Shown in pieces: positions 62,599-64,000 of a DNA stretch of 64,000 bases; within the stretch, counting starts at the first letter, position 1; every line of letters begins with the position of its first letter. The position numbers and the translations under genes were made by a program. Origin of the DNA: Fratercula arctica (taxonomy: Eukaryota > Chordata > Aves > Charadriiformes > Alcidae); the NCBI GenBank assembly GCA_947846985.1, contig CANTUZ010000002.1, forward strand, positions 58,670,563 to 58,734,562, written 5' to 3'. A model generated the notes under the pieces. That model was not told the origin of the DNA and did no database searches. It saw nothing but the letters and a program-made list of their open reading frames with translations.

Positions 62599-62620
62599 CT
62601 GCAAGACAGAAGGGCCCCTG
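62599..62620 (-). other. TPK1: Splice acceptor of the penultimate TPK1 exon
   Basis: The minus strand reads CTTCTGTCTTGCAG immediately before the GGC codon that starts the exon, with the AG at 62600-62599. The intron phase is 0. Confidence 0.88.
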
Positions 62621-64000
62621 GAGTCAGTGCTTGACAGGGACTCAAACAGCATTTGCCAAGAGACCTTGCAAATAAAACATTAAGTATTTAGATGGAGACT
62701 GGTCCAGAATGTGTCCCAAAGGCTCAGGAATATTTGGCTGCAGGAATTCAGGTCATTCATGCTTACAGAGGGAGGAGAGACGTGTGTTTAGGTTCCAGAC
62801 ATCAGGGCTTTCAAAAAGTTTGTTTCTGGGCTTTTCCAGAGCAGAATCTGGCTTTGCTCATTCTTCCCTGGCATTTTTTGAAACGGCATTTCTGTCAAAA
62901 CTAGTCTCTTTATTCCTGTGAAATGAAGGCATCCTGACCCATTCATTCATTTTTCCCCCCTCATCTAAACAGCTGTGTTTCACTTCCTAAACAATGCTCG
63001 TCAAAGCACCACTGAAACTCCTTCATTATTTTGACAACATCTGTAAAATTTCATGCACTTCTCCAGGCACGTACTCCTCCCAGAAGCAATAATACATGCA
63101 GAAACTTAACTAGGTGCTAGAGAAATAAAGCTAAATATTTAGAATAACATGCTTACGCTAAGTAAGAACAACAAAGTGAAATTAAAAGACATTTTTTGTA
63201 CATCTAAGATAAATTCATCTTGTAACTACCCACTTCATGGGATGCAGGAGAAGCAGCAGTTTTTAACGATGGTGTATTTGTGACCAAACTCTTCATTAGT
63301 ACTTATAGACACTGCATGAACCTCTTGCCAGGTATCAGCATATGAACAGTTGCACAGAAGAGTAGACAGTGGAAATCTTTTACAGAATGAAAAAAAAAAA
63401 GAAGCTGAATGTTAGACTTCTGGCACAATTTGTGTTCTAAGAAACTACGAAAGTGTTTATGAAAACTAGCTACAAGAAAACAGTAAATGCAAAACAGTGA
63501 CAAGATCAGTGGAGAAATCATCCTCTGCTCTCTTCTGCACAGGTAATTTATTCTTTCAAACAAACATGGGCCTCATCTGGGGTACGGTTAGAATTCTTTG
63601 AAATAGAAGTTTCTTTGGGGTTTTATTTTATTTTCTTGTGGATGCACAGGCAAGTTAAACCCTTGTTTACACAAATTTTTTTTTTACACGCAAATTTTTC
63701 ATCATTATAAATAAAATCAGATATGCCTACTTATTAATCTACCAAAGTAAAAGAACCCTCTGCAACCCAATGAGTATTCAGCGAGTACTTTGTTAAGCAA
63801 GAAAGCAAGGTTTTATACTAAAAGAAAAAAGAGCAGTTGACCTATAAAACTCAGGTAAATGTCCCAAGCAGCAAAAATACTTTCTCACAAATTTCCTTTT
63901 GGGGAATGTATTTAAGCTTTTTTCTTATGTCTTGTCCTCTCATATGCTCATTACAAATGTCCTTTGAAATATAAAGTCACTAGTTAGAAAGTCAACACTG
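62599..64000 (-). other. TPK1: Part of the preceding TPK1 intron
   Basis: This is intronic sequence upstream (in gene direction) of the penultimate exon, continuing past the window. It is AT-rich unique sequence with a short A run near 63390-63400 and a T run near 63677-63685. I see no exon, RNA gene or mobile element in it. The two overlapping plus-strand open frames at 62692-62921 have no recognisable similarity. Confidence 0.75.

Noticed and set aside
1..64000. CRISPR array, operon, tRNA, rRNA or snRNA genes
   Set aside because: No regularly spaced repeats, no cloverleaf or conserved snRNA words were seen, and the window is intronic vertebrate DNA.

Overview
The window is vertebrate, almost certainly bird, nuclear DNA. 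Nearly all of it is one intron of the thiamine pyrophosphokinase gene TPK1, read on the minus strand. Two coding exons are recognisable. One, at 62487-62598, encodes 37 residues plus one base and matches human residues about 168-204. The other, at 133-251, is the terminal coding exon with 38 codons and a stop. Each has a consensus acceptor, the upstream one has a GTAAGT donor, and the phases join exactly (1 nt + 2 nt make a Thr codon). The intron between them is 62,235 nt. The window ends inside the 3' UTR on the left and inside the preceding phase-0 intron on the right. Human protein comparisons are from memory; no alignment was run.

The bird assignment rests on the interspersed repeats. There is a long CR1 LINE 3' fragment at 1554-2127 with the typical avian CR1 tail, and a short inverted CR1 at 30665-30815. 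A 1,021-bp solo LTR of a type I associate with non-galliform (neoavian) birds lies at 25593-26613, flanked by a perfect 5-bp target duplication (ACAAC). Much older relics shared by amniotes also occur: a decayed CR1-like fragment near 46.5 kb, MIR-like SINE pieces at about 40.6, 42.3 and 47.2 kb, and fold-back MITE-like pieces at about 6.2, 20.4, 33.3 and 48.8 kb.

Layout from left to right: TPK1 3' UTR and last exon (1-251); CR1 (1.5-2.1 kb); unique AT-rich intron with scattered homopolymers and a few GC-richer patches; solo LTR (25.6-26.6 kb); more unique intron; short CR1 (30.7 kb); unique intron; a cluster of ancient SINE/LINE relics (40.5-47.3 kb); A/C- and G/T-rich low-complexity tracts (50.2-51.1 kb); unique intron with a few blocks that look like conserved non-coding sequence; TPK1 penultimate exon (62.5 kb); start of the preceding intron.

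I see no second protein-coding gene, no structural RNA gene, no CpG island and no CRISPR or prokaryotic feature. The other open frames (up to 153 codons) look like chance frames or repeat shadows. No previously undescribed system is evident. The most checkable points are the solo LTR, probably in sense orientation inside TPK1, the very large final intron, and several clean inverted repeats and ancient mobile-element relics.
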